A stretch of DNA of 42,839 nucleotides from a bacterium (GTDB lineage Bacteria > UBA8248), in assembly GCA_022825065.1 (NCBI GenBank), contig JAJDYR010000011.1:1-42839 (forward strand). The letters run 5' to 3'. The position numbers were made by a program, and so were the translations under genes. Positions within the stretch are counted from its first letter, which is position 1. Each line of letters opens with the position of its first letter. Of the stretch, positions 7,965-16,560 are shown piece by piece. The notes under the pieces are model-generated. The model had not been told where the DNA came from, ran no database searches, and worked only from the letters and a program-made list of their open reading frames with translations.

Positions 7965-8705
7965 CTACATGCCCAGATACGCTTTTTTCACTTGGGGGTT
8001 CGCCAGCAGTTCATCCGACGTACCGGAAATCGTCACGCGCCCGGTTTCAAAAACATACGCCCGGCTCGCGAGTTCGAACGCGGTGAGCACGTCCTGTTCC
8101 ACCAGGACGATGGCGACGCCCTCCTCGTTGATCTGCCGGACGAATCCGCACAACTCCTCCACCAGCCTGGGCGCAAGCCCCAGGGAGAGTTCATCGATCA
8201 GGAGCAGCCTGGGACGCGCCATCAGCCCCCGGGCGATCGCGCACATCTGCTGCTCGCCGCCGGACATGCTCCCCGCAAGCTGGGATTTACGTTCCGCCAG
8301 CCGCGGGAAGAACCCGTACACCCTATCCAGATCCGCCGCCAATTCGTGATCGGCCATCTTCCGGGCATAAGCGCCCATCAAGAGATTCTCCTCCACGCTC
8401 ATGGCGGCGAAGAGCCTGCGGCCCTCAGGCACGTGGGAAATCCCCTTGGCGACGATGCCCTCCGGCGCCATTCCTTCAAGGGACTCGCCTCCGAGCATAA
8501 TTTCGCCTGCTCGATGGGGCAGTACCCCCGAGAGCATTCGCAGGAACGTGGACTTGCCGACGCCGTTGCTGCCGACGATGGCGACGATCTCGCCTTCGTT
8601 CACGCGCAGATCAATGCCCCACAGAACCTGAACGTCGTCATACCCACCCGCCAGGCCGCTTACCTCCAGGAGACTCGCTCCGCCTTGAGATGCACCCGTC
8701 GCCAC
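7965..8705 (-). CDS. livF: LivF-type ABC transporter ATP-binding protein
   Basis: This 246-residue ATPase subunit energises uptake through the LivHM pore. Walker A is GSNGVGKST, the signature motif is MSGGEQQ, Walker B is LLLIDE followed by LSLGLAP, and the switch region contains VEQDV. The LivF-specific stretch VPEGRRLF is present, which separates it from LivG. It lies 2 nt after the stop of livG, so the two ATPases are translationally linked. The first 10 residues before SLLEV are Gly/Ser-rich linker and the exact start could be slightly further in. Confidence 0.95.
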   Translation of the reverse strand: MATGASQGGASLLEVSGLAGGYDDVQVLWGIDLRVNEGEIVAIVGSNGVGKSTFLRMLSGVLPHRAGEIMLGGESLEGMAPEGIVAKGISHVPEGRRLFAAMSVEENLLMGAYARKMADHELAADLDRVYGFFPRLAERKSQLAGSMSGGEQQMCAIARGLMARPRLLLIDELSLGLAPRLVEELCGFVRQINEEGVAIVLVEQDVLTAFELASRAYVFETGRVTISGTSDELLANPQVKKAYLGM

Positions 8706-8707
8706 CG

Positions 8708-9475
8708 CTAGGACTCCTCGTCCAGTTTTTTCATCATCGCCACGTATTTCTCGCCCAGATAGGCCTTGATGACCTGCTCGTCACTCGTCACCTCGCGCGG
8801 CAAACCTTCCGCTATCTTCTCCCCGTGGTGCAAGACGATGACGCGATCCGAGAGGTCCGTGATCACCTTCATCAAGTGCTCGATCACCAGGATGGTCACG
8901 CCCTGCTCTCTCACCTTGTGGATGAGGGAGATAGCGTTTTCGATTTCCATCGTGTTGAGGCCCGCATTCACCTCATCGAGCAGCAACACCTCCGGCTCGG
9001 TGGCCAGGGACTTGGCGAATTCCAGGCGCTTTCTCTCGGCGAGCGTGAGCTGGGAGGCGAGTTGCGCCGACTTATCGCTTAACCCCACGAACGCCAGCAT
9101 TTCATCGGCGAGTTCCTGGGCGCGCTTCACTTCCTTTTTCGACTTCTGGGAGCCGAACAGCGCGCCCATCACCACGTTCTCGCGCACCGCGAGACCCGCG
9201 AAGGGCTGGACGATCTGAAACGTCCGTGCGACTCCCTTACGTGTGATGGTGTGGGGTTTCATGGTTTCGATGCGCTCGCCGCGAAAGAGAATTTCGCCTT
9301 CGTTCGCCGGGTCAAGGCCCGTGATGCAATTCAGAAGCGTCGTCTTCCCCGCGCCGTTGGGGCCGATGACACCCAGTATCTCTCCTTTTTGCACGGTGAA
9401 ATCCACCGCTGAGACGGCGGTGAGTCCCCCGAAGCGCTTCGTGACGCCCCTGCCTTCTAAAAGTGTTTCGCTCAC
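8708..9475 (-). CDS. livG: LivG-type ABC transporter ATP-binding protein
   Basis: This 255-residue ATPase is the partner of LivF. It has Walker A GPNGAGKTT, the LivG-specific GVARTFQ, the signature region LTLAERKRLEFAKSLA, and Walker B LLLDE followed by AGLN. The signature LSGGQ is replaced by LTLAE, as is usual for LivG. I place the start at GTG 9475, which overlaps the TGA of livM in the arrangement GTGA (4 nt). A longer frame with an upstream ATG exists inside livM but adds residues with no family match. The C-terminal YLGEKY is typical of LivG/LivF tails. Confidence 0.93.
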   Translation of the reverse strand: MSETLLEGRGVTKRFGGLTAVSAVDFTVQKGEILGVIGPNGAGKTTLLNCITGLDPANEGEILFRGERIETMKPHTITRKGVARTFQIVQPFAGLAVRENVVMGALFGSQKSKKEVKRAQELADEMLAFVGLSDKSAQLASQLTLAERKRLEFAKSLATEPEVLLLDEVNAGLNTMEIENAISLIHKVREQGVTILVIEHLMKVITDLSDRVIVLHHGEKIAEGLPREVTSDEQVIKAYLGEKYVAMMKKLDEES

Positions 9476-10455
9476 ACCTTGAACCTCTGTATGTTGCTCT
9501 TGAGAATCACCCCCAAAGACCCCCACCCGCGGCTTTTCACCTCCTGGGAGACTGCCATCAGCCCACGCGGAAGGAACAAGACGACCAGCACGATGATGAT
9601 TCCCAGGAACGCGCTGTGGAATTCCGTGAAGGCTCCCCAGAGGTAGTCCGACAGGTATTCCATCATCAACGCGCCCACGAGCGGACCCATCACCGTCCCC
9701 ACCCCGCCGAGCATCGACATCACGATCGCCTTGATGGAGAACAAGACGTCGAAGACGTCGATGGGTTCCAGAAACGCGGCGCGGTAGGCGTATACGCCGC
9801 CGCCCATCGCTGGAAAAATGGAGGAGAGCACGAAGGCGATGATCTTGTATTTCGTCGTATCCACGCCCGTCATGGCCGCAGCGTCCTCGTTCTCGCGGAT
9901 GGCGACGAGGCCGTAGCCCAGGCGGTGCCGCGTGACGAAGTACTGCGTCAGGACGGCGAGCACGGCCACCCCGAGCATGGAGAAGTAGAAAAAGCGCGTG
10001 AAGTAATCCGGCCCGCCCGTAATCTGGGGCAGGTTGATGCCGTCTCCCCCGCCGGTGATGCGCAGGTTATCCGCCACTTCGCGGAAGAATTCCGCCACGC
10101 CGAACGTGGCGATGGCGAAGTAGTGGCCCCTCAGCCTCAATATGGGAACGCCCAGGGCGAGCGCCACGAGCGCGCCCAGACAGGCGCCGATGCCCAGCGT
10201 GATGAAAAAATTGAACCCGGCGTTCATCAGGATGGCCGTCGTGTACGCACCCAGCCCGAAAAAGGCGGCCGGCGCGAAGGAGGGATAGCCCGTCAGGCCG
10301 CCGATGAAATTCCAGCTCGTCGCCAGGATGGCCACCATCAGGATGTCCATCCACTTCCTGATCTCGTCGTTTTCCACGAAAGAGGGCAAGAGGATGAGGG
10401 CGAGCAAGCCAGCTCCCATGCCCAGCCATTGAATGTGGGACCAGGGCCTGAACAT
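9472..10455 (-). CDS. livM: LivM-type ABC transporter permease
   Basis: This 327-residue integral membrane protein forms half of the transporter pore. About nine hydrophobic segments are visible, beginning at LGMGAGLLALILLP. The conserved LivM segments are present: GYPSFAPAAFFGLGAYT, RLRGHYFAIATFG and RENEDAAAMTGVD, the last being the coupling-helix region that contacts the ATPases. The gene is separated from livH by a single base and overlaps the livG start. The C-terminal tail is cationic and cytoplasmic. Confidence 0.95.
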   Translation of the reverse strand: MFRPWSHIQWLGMGAGLLALILLPSFVENDEIRKWMDILMVAILATSWNFIGGLTGYPSFAPAAFFGLGAYTTAILMNAGFNFFITLGIGACLGALVALALGVPILRLRGHYFAIATFGVAEFFREVADNLRITGGGDGINLPQITGGPDYFTRFFYFSMLGVAVLAVLTQYFVTRHRLGYGLVAIRENEDAAAMTGVDTTKYKIIAFVLSSIFPAMGGGVYAYRAAFLEPIDVFDVLFSIKAIVMSMLGGVGTVMGPLVGALMMEYLSDYLWGAFTEFHSAFLGIIIVLVVLFLPRGLMAVSQEVKSRGWGSLGVILKSNIQRFKV

Positions 10456-10456
10456 G

Positions 10457-11323
10457 CTATTCGAACCCCTTTCTGCCCAGCAGGCCCGACGGCTTGATGA
10501 AGAGCACGAGAATCAGGAGCACGTAGCCGATGGCGTTCTGCAGGCCGGGGCCCAGGTACAGGGCGCCGAAATTCTCGGCGAGGCCCAGGATCAGGCCCCC
10601 CGCCAGCGCTCCCGTGATGTTCCCCAATCCCCCGATGGTGCAGATGATGAAGGATTTCGAGAGGAACTCCACGTCGCTCACCGGCGAGATGGCGAAACCC
10701 ACGCTCACCAGAGAACCCGACGTGGCGGCGGCGGCTGCGCCGATTCCATACGTGATGGCGTAGATTCTGCCGATGTCGACACCCATCAACTGGGCGGAAT
10801 CCAAATCCATCCGTGTCGCCCGTATAGCCCGGCCCGTGCGCGTGCGTCCCATAAACCAGAAGAGAATGCTCGTCAACAGGACGCCCAGCACGAATATGGA
10901 AATCCGGACGAAGGGGATGGATAGCCCCATGAAGGGGATGGAAAAACCCGCGTAAGAGGGCTGAACCGACCTGAAATCACCGGTGAAGAAATATATCGCG
11001 AGCCTCACGATGAGCAACTGAAGACCGAAGGTAAGGATCAGGGACATGAACATGGGCGCGCGCACGATCTTGTTGATCAGTCCGCGCTGCACCGCGTAGC
11101 CCGCAAAGAACATGGAGACGGCGGAGAGCGGGAGGGACAAGAACGGGTCCACGCCGTAGAGCTTGAACATCCAGAACGTGACGTAGCCGCCCAGCATCAG
11201 GAACGTGCCGTGCAGGATGTTGAGGATGTTCATCACGCCCCAGACGAGCGAGAACCCGACCGCGATGCAGGCGTAGATGCCTCCCAGGAGAATGCTGTTA
11301 ATCAGAATCTGGCCATAAACCAT
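10457..11323 (-). CDS. livH: LivH-type ABC transporter permease
   Basis: This 288-residue permease is the second half of the pore. It shows the LivH hallmarks LLGGIYACIAVGFSLVWGVM and NILHGTFLMLGGY near the N-terminus, RATRMDLDSAQLMGVD in the coupling region and GGLGNITGALAGG near the C-terminus. About eight transmembrane segments are evident. I chose ATG 11323, preceded by GGGTGG; a GTG three codons upstream (11332) is possible. It is the first gene of the Liv block and begins 31 nt after the end of the cysteine-synthase-like gene, so it probably shares that gene's transcript. Confidence 0.93.
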   Translation of the reverse strand: MVYGQILINSILLGGIYACIAVGFSLVWGVMNILNILHGTFLMLGGYVTFWMFKLYGVDPFLSLPLSAVSMFFAGYAVQRGLINKIVRAPMFMSLILTFGLQLLIVRLAIYFFTGDFRSVQPSYAGFSIPFMGLSIPFVRISIFVLGVLLTSILFWFMGRTRTGRAIRATRMDLDSAQLMGVDIGRIYAITYGIGAAAAATSGSLVSVGFAISPVSDVEFLSKSFIICTIGGLGNITGALAGGLILGLAENFGALYLGPGLQNAIGYVLLILVLFIKPSGLLGRKGFE

Positions 11324-11354
11324 ATAAGCCACCCGCGGGTTTTATCGCTCGGCG

Positions 11355-12410
11355 TCAGGTGATGATCTCCCATTCGCTGGAATACCGATCGAGCTGCGCC
11401 TCGCTGTATGGGTCCACATGATGCTCGCGTTCGGGAATATCGACGTGTTTTTCCTCTCCGCACAAGGCGGTGGTGAAATAGCGCTGTCCCGTGTCGTTGA
11501 TGTTCGTGACGATGTTGGCCAGTTCGGGGTGCCTGCGGGCCAGCTTGACGGCGGCCGCCACGTTGCACCCCGAGGAGATGCCGCAGAAAATCCCCTCCTC
11601 GCGCGCGAGGCGCTGCGCCATTTCGACCGACTCATCCGTCGTCGTCGTTACGATGCCGGTGAGCAGCGACAAGTCAAGCGCCCTGGGCACGAAGCCGTCG
11701 CCGATGCCCTCGATGCCGTGCGGCCCCCAGCCCCGCTCGCTCAGAAGTGGACATTCCTGAGGCTCCACGGCGTAGAGCTTCACGTCGGGGTTGTCCTCGC
11801 GCAGGAATTTCCCCACGCCGCTCACCCAGCCGCCCGTTCCCTGCGACGCTACGACGGCGTCGACGCGCCCGTCTAGCTGCTCGAAAATCTCGGGTCCTGT
11901 CGTGAGGTAGTGCGCCTCGTTGTTGTCGAGGTTGTCGAACTGGGCGGGAACCCAGTATCGCTCGGGGGATGCCGCGCGGATTTCGTCGAGTTTTTCGAGC
12001 GCCAGGTCGACGTCGCTCTCCCCGCCCGGCGTGAACACCAAATCGGCCCCGTAGGCGCGCATGAGCTTTTTGCGCTCATCGCTCATCCCCTCGGGCATGA
12101 CGACGATGCAGGAATAACCCTTCACCGCGGATACGAACGCGCAGGCGATGCCTGCGTTGCCGGTGGAGCATTCGAGCACCGTCATGCCGGCCCTCAGGCT
12201 GCCGCGCTCCTCCGCCTTCAGGATCATGTTGTAGTAGATGCGATCCTTGAGGCTCCCCGATGGCGAATACCACTCCAGCTTCGCGTAGACCTCGGGCTCC
12301 ACATCCGCCGCCACCTTGTTCAGGCGAACCAGGGGCGTGCCCCCGATGGCGTCGAAAATGTTTTCTGAATAGCGTCTGTAGGAATCCCAGGCTCTTTTTT
12401 GAATGCCCAT
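11355..12410 (-). CDS. Cysteine-synthase-family PLP enzyme, copy 1
   Basis: This 351-residue fold-type II PLP enzyme belongs to the CysK/CBS family, which catalyses beta-replacement or beta-elimination on O- or S-substituted serine. The Schiff-base Lys is Lys55 in GSLKDRI. The usual substrate-carboxylate loop TSGNTG is here CSTGNAG. The phosphate-binding loop GTGGWVSG and a C-terminal SSGCN are present. It is longer than typical CysK (about 310) because of a C-terminal extension ending SSEWEII. A close paralogue lies 29 nt upstream and ends the same way. Placement beside a transporter and catabolic genes rather than other cysteine-biosynthesis genes suggests a degradative or specialised role (inference). 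Confidence 0.87.
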   Translation of the reverse strand: MGIQKRAWDSYRRYSENIFDAIGGTPLVRLNKVAADVEPEVYAKLEWYSPSGSLKDRIYYNMILKAEERGSLRAGMTVLECSTGNAGIACAFVSAVKGYSCIVVMPEGMSDERKKLMRAYGADLVFTPGGESDVDLALEKLDEIRAASPERYWVPAQFDNLDNNEAHYLTTGPEIFEQLDGRVDAVVASQGTGGWVSGVGKFLREDNPDVKLYAVEPQECPLLSERGWGPHGIEGIGDGFVPRALDLSLLTGIVTTTTDESVEMAQRLAREEGIFCGISSGCNVAAAVKLARRHPELANIVTNINDTGQRYFTTALCGEEKHVDIPEREHHVDPYSEAQLDRYSSEWEIIT

Positions 12411-12439
12411 TTCTTACACCCTGAAAAAAGGGGAACACC

Positions 12440-13492
12440 TCACTCGATGATCTCCCATGAAGTTCTGAATTTCTGGAGCATCATCTCCCTGTCCCCTTCG
12501 ACGACGTCCAGCAGCGCCGCCTCCATGCCCGATTCGTCATGACAAAGCGGGGTGGAGAAATAGCGCTGCCCCGAGTCCCCGAATATGGTGACGATTCGAC
12601 CGACTTCGGGATAGGAACGCGCGAACTTTACCGCCGCCGCCAGGTTGCAGCCCGAGGAGATGCCGCAGAAAAGGCCCTCTTCGCGCGAGGCGCGCCTCGC
12701 CATGCGGAGCGATTCTTCGGTCGAAGCGGTGATGATGCCGTCGATGATGGACAGATCCAGAATGTTCGGGATCAAGCCGTCGCCGATACCCGCGATGCCG
12801 TGCCCGCAGCATACCCCCTCGCTGATCAGGGGCGATTCCGTGGGCTCCACGCCGTAGATCTTGAGCCTGGGGTTTTTCTCCCTCAAAAACCGCCCCACGC
12901 CCGTGAGCCAGCCGCCCGTGCCGACTGCCGCGATGAGCGCATCCACGCGGCCGTCCAACTGCTCCCAGATTTCAGGGCCCGAAGTGGTGTAGTGCGTGTC
13001 CACGTTGTCCATGTTCTCGAATTCGGCGGGAACCCAGTATTTGTCGGGATCACTCGCCGCCATTTCCTTCATGCGCGCGAGCGCGACGTCCACGTCGCTC
13101 TCCCCGCCCGGCGTCGTGATGAGTTCGGCCCCGAACGCGTGAATCATCTTCTTGCGCTCGGGGCTCATCAGTTCCGGCATGACGATGATGCACGCGTATC
13201 CCTTGACCGCGGCCGCCGCCGCGCAGGCGATGCCCGCATTGCCGGATGAGCATTCCAGAATCACCTTGCCGGGCGTAAGCTCCCCCCGCGCCTCAGCGCG
13301 TGAGATCATCTGCTCATAGATGCGATCCTTGAGGCTCCCCGTGGGGGAAAACCATTCGATTTTGGCGAAAATCTCAGGTCCCAGCCCCCGCGTGATGCGT
13401 CCGAGCCTCACCAGCGGGGTATGGCCCACGGCGTCGAAGATCGTCTCCGAAGCCGATGCCATGTTGTCCCAAGTTCTCGATACTACTTGCAT
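12440..13492 (-). CDS. Cysteine-synthase-family PLP enzyme, copy 2
   Basis: This 350-residue paralogue of the neighbouring gene is colinear with it along the whole length. The PLP Lys is again Lys55 (TGSLKDRI), the carboxylate loop reads CSSGNAG, the phosphate loop is GTGGWLTG, and the C-terminus ends RTSWEII. GGGAG sits about 7 nt upstream of the ATG. The N-terminal WDNMASASETIFDAVG resembles the RAWDSYRRYSENIFDAIG of copy 1, so both share the same non-standard N-terminal extension. The products may form a heteromer or act on two related substrates; sequence alone does not decide. Confidence 0.87.
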   Translation of the reverse strand: MQVVSRTWDNMASASETIFDAVGHTPLVRLGRITRGLGPEIFAKIEWFSPTGSLKDRIYEQMISRAEARGELTPGKVILECSSGNAGIACAAAAAVKGYACIIVMPELMSPERKKMIHAFGAELITTPGGESDVDVALARMKEMAASDPDKYWVPAEFENMDNVDTHYTTSGPEIWEQLDGRVDALIAAVGTGGWLTGVGRFLREKNPRLKIYGVEPTESPLISEGVCCGHGIAGIGDGLIPNILDLSIIDGIITASTEESLRMARRASREEGLFCGISSGCNLAAAVKFARSYPEVGRIVTIFGDSGQRYFSTPLCHDESGMEAALLDVVEGDREMMLQKFRTSWEIIE

Positions 13493-13529
13493 TCTGCTGC
13501 TCCCGTGAGGCGGCGCGTTATTTCTTGCC

Positions 13530-14486
13530 CTACCCCACTCTCAGACGAGGGATGATTTCCTTCGCCACGATTTCCACCTGCTCCATCTCGTATTTGTAGG
13601 GAACGAAAATGAGCCGGTCAACACCCGTGTCGATGTGGGCCTGTAGCTGCGCCACGCACTCATCGACGTTCCCCATGACGGCGCTCTCGGCCGTGGACTC
13701 GCTCCAGGAGGCGTAGTCCCACTCTGTGTGGAGCCATTCGTTCATCGGCTCTTCAATCTGCTCCCGCGAGTCACCCACCATGATCGGAAGCTGGTTCGTG
13801 CTCTCCAGCTCACCGGAGTTCCGCCCGGCCTCTTCTGCGAAGCGGCACACCTTCTCCCAGGATTTCGTAAAGCTCTCGGGCGTATAGAAGTAGGTGAGCC
13901 AGCCGTCGCCCTTTTCGCCTGCGCGCTTGAGCACGCGGTCGACATATCCCCCGATGAGGATGCTCGGCCTCGGGCTTTGCACCGGCTTGGGGAACATGAC
14001 GGAGTTTCTGAGATTATAGGGGCCGTATTCGGCGCGCACCATGTCTTCCGTCCACAGCCTCGTGATGATCTCGATGTTCTGGTCCATGATGTTACCGCGC
14101 TTTTCGAAAGGAACGCCCACCGCGTCGAACTCGCGCTTGTACCAGCCCGAAGCCATGCCGACGATGAGGCGGCCGTTCGATATCTGGTCGATGCTCGAAA
14201 GCTGCTTCGCCACAACGAGCGGGTTCCTGAGCGGCAAGACGAGCACGCCCGTGCCGAGCTTGATTCTGTTCGTCCGCGCGGCCACCGCCGTAAGGAGCGT
14301 CAGCGACTCGATGATGGGAAAGTGCGGCTCCACGCCCAGCAGAATGTGGTCCCACACCCACAGGGACTCGAAGCCCAACTCCTCCATGGCGACGCCGTAT
14401 TCGATGAGCGCCTCGGCATCGGGGAGTTCGGGATACGCGGTGAAATTCCGCATGGCGATTCCGTACTTCACGTCTTGTCCTGACAT
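13530..14486 (-). CDS. Luciferase-like (LLM class) flavin/F420-dependent oxidoreductase, copy 1
   Basis: This 318-residue TIM-barrel protein belongs to the bacterial luciferase-like superfamily, whose members use FMNH2 or reduced F420 for monooxygenation or hydride transfer. Recognisable segments are YGVAMEELGFESLWVWDH, the strand-and-loop TNRIKLGTGVLVLPLRNP, the cofactor-phosphate region GRLIVGMASGWY and the mid-protein RPSILIGG. A GAGG lies 8 nt before the ATG. It ends 37 nt before the start of the second cysteine-synthase-like gene. Whether it uses FMN or F420 cannot be settled here. It is the most diverged of the three LLM proteins in the window. Confidence 0.9.
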   Translation of the reverse strand: MSGQDVKYGIAMRNFTAYPELPDAEALIEYGVAMEELGFESLWVWDHILLGVEPHFPIIESLTLLTAVAARTNRIKLGTGVLVLPLRNPLVVAKQLSSIDQISNGRLIVGMASGWYKREFDAVGVPFEKRGNIMDQNIEIITRLWTEDMVRAEYGPYNLRNSVMFPKPVQSPRPSILIGGYVDRVLKRAGEKGDGWLTYFYTPESFTKSWEKVCRFAEEAGRNSGELESTNQLPIMVGDSREQIEEPMNEWLHTEWDYASWSESTAESAVMGNVDECVAQLQAHIDTGVDRLIFVPYKYEMEQVEIVAKEIIPRLRVG

Positions 14487-14502
14487 GTCGATTCCCTCGG
14501 TC

Positions 14503-15771
14503 TTATTCCGCTCCGCACCAGTCCAGGATGGAGAGCGCCAGCGTTTTCGTCGCGTCGATCACGTCTTCCACCGCCACCCATTCGTTGTTCGCGTGCATCT
14601 GGGTGGTGGGACCGGGGCCGAAGATCACCGTCGGGATGCCGGCGAAACCGTTCAGAAAGCGCGTGTCGGCCGCTCCCTGACGCCCGGATATCTCAGGGGT
14701 ATTGCCCGACACTTCCTGGTAGGCGTTCGCCACCGTCTTGACGATCGGGTGTTCGGCGTCGACCGCGGCCGATTCGGCATAATACCCCACGAAACGCACC
14801 TCAGGCGGATGATCCTTCATCCAGGGGTCTTCCTTTGCCGCCTGCGCCACCTGATCGACCAGGCTCTGCTTCGCCGCGTCGTGGTCCTCGCCGGGCACGG
14901 TGGCGAGACTCCCCTTTAACACGCAGGTGTCCGGGAAGGCGCTCGGGAAACTCCCGGCCTCCATCGAGCCGACCATGCAGGGGATTGCGTCGATGATTTT
15001 CGGATAGAGCGGATGGGAGACCGTCTCCAGGCGTTTTTTCTCGAGATCGGCCACCGCTTGGACGATCTTGTAGCCCAGGTCGATGGCGTTCACGCCCTGA
15101 TACCTCCGCTGGATGCCCGCCGCCTTTCCCCGCACAAGTATCTCGAACCATATTCTTCCGATGCAACCCGGCTGGATGGCGTTACCGCTCGTCTCGCAGC
15201 ATACGCCTGCATCCGCCGTGTAGCCGCGCAAAATGGTGTCGAGCGTGCCGTGGCCGCTCAACTCCTCATCCACGACGAAATCGAGAATCACGTCGCCTTT
15301 GGGCCTCAGCCCCGCCGCCATGAAGCATTTCGCCGCCATGATGATAGCCGCCACCCCGCTCTTCATGTCCGAGGCGCCGCGCCCGTAGAGGCGGCCGTCC
15401 TCGATGTCCGCAGAGAGCGGCCCGTGCTCCCAGGCGTCGGGCGGACCGTTGGGGACGGTGTCTGTGTGGCCGTTCATCAGGAGCGATTTGCCTCCACCTG
15501 AACCCTTGAGCACGGCGACCACGTTCGGCCTGCCCTCATACCCCCTCGTGACGGGCACGTACTCGGGGTGTTTTTTAAGCTCCTCCCAGTCCGACTCCCA
15601 GACGTCCACTTCCAGACTCATCTCGCGGAGGTAGTCCGCGATGTAGCCTTGAATCTCCCCCTCATCGCCCGTCACGCTCGGTATCTGCACGAGTCTGGTG
15701 AGCAGGGCGACGATCTCGTCGCGGTGGGCGTCGACCTGGGCCAGAATTTTTTCTCTTTGCTCGGTGCTCAT
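14503..15771 (-). CDS. M20-family metallohydrolase (ArgE/DapE/acetylornithine deacetylase type)
   Basis: This 422-residue co-catalytic zinc amidohydrolase cleaves an N-acyl, N-carbamoyl or peptide bond. Metal ligands and catalytic residues are visible in order: His102 and Asp104 in NGHTDTVPN, Asp135 in GRGASDMKSG, Glu169/Glu170 in VVDEELSG, a Glu in CCETSGN and a late His in TQMHANNE. The central dimerisation domain is present and the length is normal. It lies 16 nt upstream of the LLM oxidoreductase gene and 15 nt downstream of CoA-transferase B, clearly in one operon. A likely job is release of an amino acid or amine from an acylated substrate before oxidation (inference). Confidence 0.92.
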   Translation of the reverse strand: MSTEQREKILAQVDAHRDEIVALLTRLVQIPSVTGDEGEIQGYIADYLREMSLEVDVWESDWEELKKHPEYVPVTRGYEGRPNVVAVLKGSGGGKSLLMNGHTDTVPNGPPDAWEHGPLSADIEDGRLYGRGASDMKSGVAAIIMAAKCFMAAGLRPKGDVILDFVVDEELSGHGTLDTILRGYTADAGVCCETSGNAIQPGCIGRIWFEILVRGKAAGIQRRYQGVNAIDLGYKIVQAVADLEKKRLETVSHPLYPKIIDAIPCMVGSMEAGSFPSAFPDTCVLKGSLATVPGEDHDAAKQSLVDQVAQAAKEDPWMKDHPPEVRFVGYYAESAAVDAEHPIVKTVANAYQEVSGNTPEISGRQGAADTRFLNGFAGIPTVIFGPGPTTQMHANNEWVAVEDVIDATKTLALSILDWCGAE

Positions 15772-15786
15772 GGTTACTCCATGTGG

Positions 15787-16560
15787 TTAAGCGGTGTAGA
15801 CCTTGTCCGGATCCAGATGGCGGAGCGCGGCCAACTCCTCTTCCGTAGGCGGCTCCGTGGTCCCCACCGAAGAGTCGATGATGAGTTCGAAGCCCGTGTT
15901 CTCCTGCGCCTGCTCGGGCGTGACGCCCGGGTGCAAGGCCTCGACGCGCATCCGGCCCGTCTCCTCATCGAACCCCAGAATCGCGAGATCCGTCACCACG
16001 CGGTACATGCCGCCGGCTATCAGGCCCGAATCGCGCCTCGAGGTTCCGCCCCTGACGTAGCCGGGGCTGGTGATGAAATCCACGTTCTCCACGAAGCGGC
16101 GCTTTTCCTGCGGCATCGCGACGATCATCCTGGTGAGGCTCGATATGTCGTTCCCCCCGCCCGTGCCGGGCAGCCGCACGGATGGATCGTCCGCGCTCCC
16201 GATGAAGGAGCTGTTCAGGTTGCCGTACTGATCGATCTGGGCGCCCCCCATGAAGCCCACGTCCACGTAGCCGCGCTGCAGCAGGAGCAGCACCTCGGTG
16301 ATGCTCACCAGCATGTTCGCCTTGCGCGTGCAGCGCTGCTCGTTCGTCGTGGGCGGAAGCTGGCCGGGCACGACGTGCGGGCCGATGGTGCCGCCCTCGA
16401 AGAGAATCGTCACGCCCGGCGCATGGAGGCGCTGGGCCAGCGTGGCGGCCAGAAGCGGAATCCCCACGCCGGCGAAAACGACCTGGCCGTCCTCGAGCGC
16501 GCGGGCGCTCATGACGCACAAAAGCTCCGACGCCGTGAAGTCTTTCGTCTCAATCGTCAT
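15787..16560 (-). CDS. CoA-transferase family subunit B
   Basis: This 257-residue beta subunit of a class I CoA-transferase-like heteromer is related to glutaconate CoA-transferase B and to IpdB ring-cleavage hydrolases. GVGIPLLAATLA is followed by ILFEGG, which places Glu55 at the position of the catalytic Glu54 of Acidaminococcus GctB. GGAQIDQYGNLN and LPGTGGGND are also family motifs. ATG 16560 is preceded by GGGGAGGAG at good spacing; the longer open frame to 16587 lacks support. It overlaps the subunit A gene by 11 nt, so the two are translationally coupled. CoA transfer and IpdAB-like hydrolytic ring opening cannot be told apart from sequence. Confidence 0.9.
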   Translation of the reverse strand: MTIETKDFTASELLCVMSARALEDGQVVFAGVGIPLLAATLAQRLHAPGVTILFEGGTIGPHVVPGQLPPTTNEQRCTRKANMLVSITEVLLLLQRGYVDVGFMGGAQIDQYGNLNSSFIGSADDPSVRLPGTGGGNDISSLTRMIVAMPQEKRRFVENVDFITSPGYVRGGTSRRDSGLIAGGMYRVVTDLAILGFDEETGRMRVEALHPGVTPEQAQENTGFELIIDSSVGTTEPPTEEELAALRHLDPDKVYTA

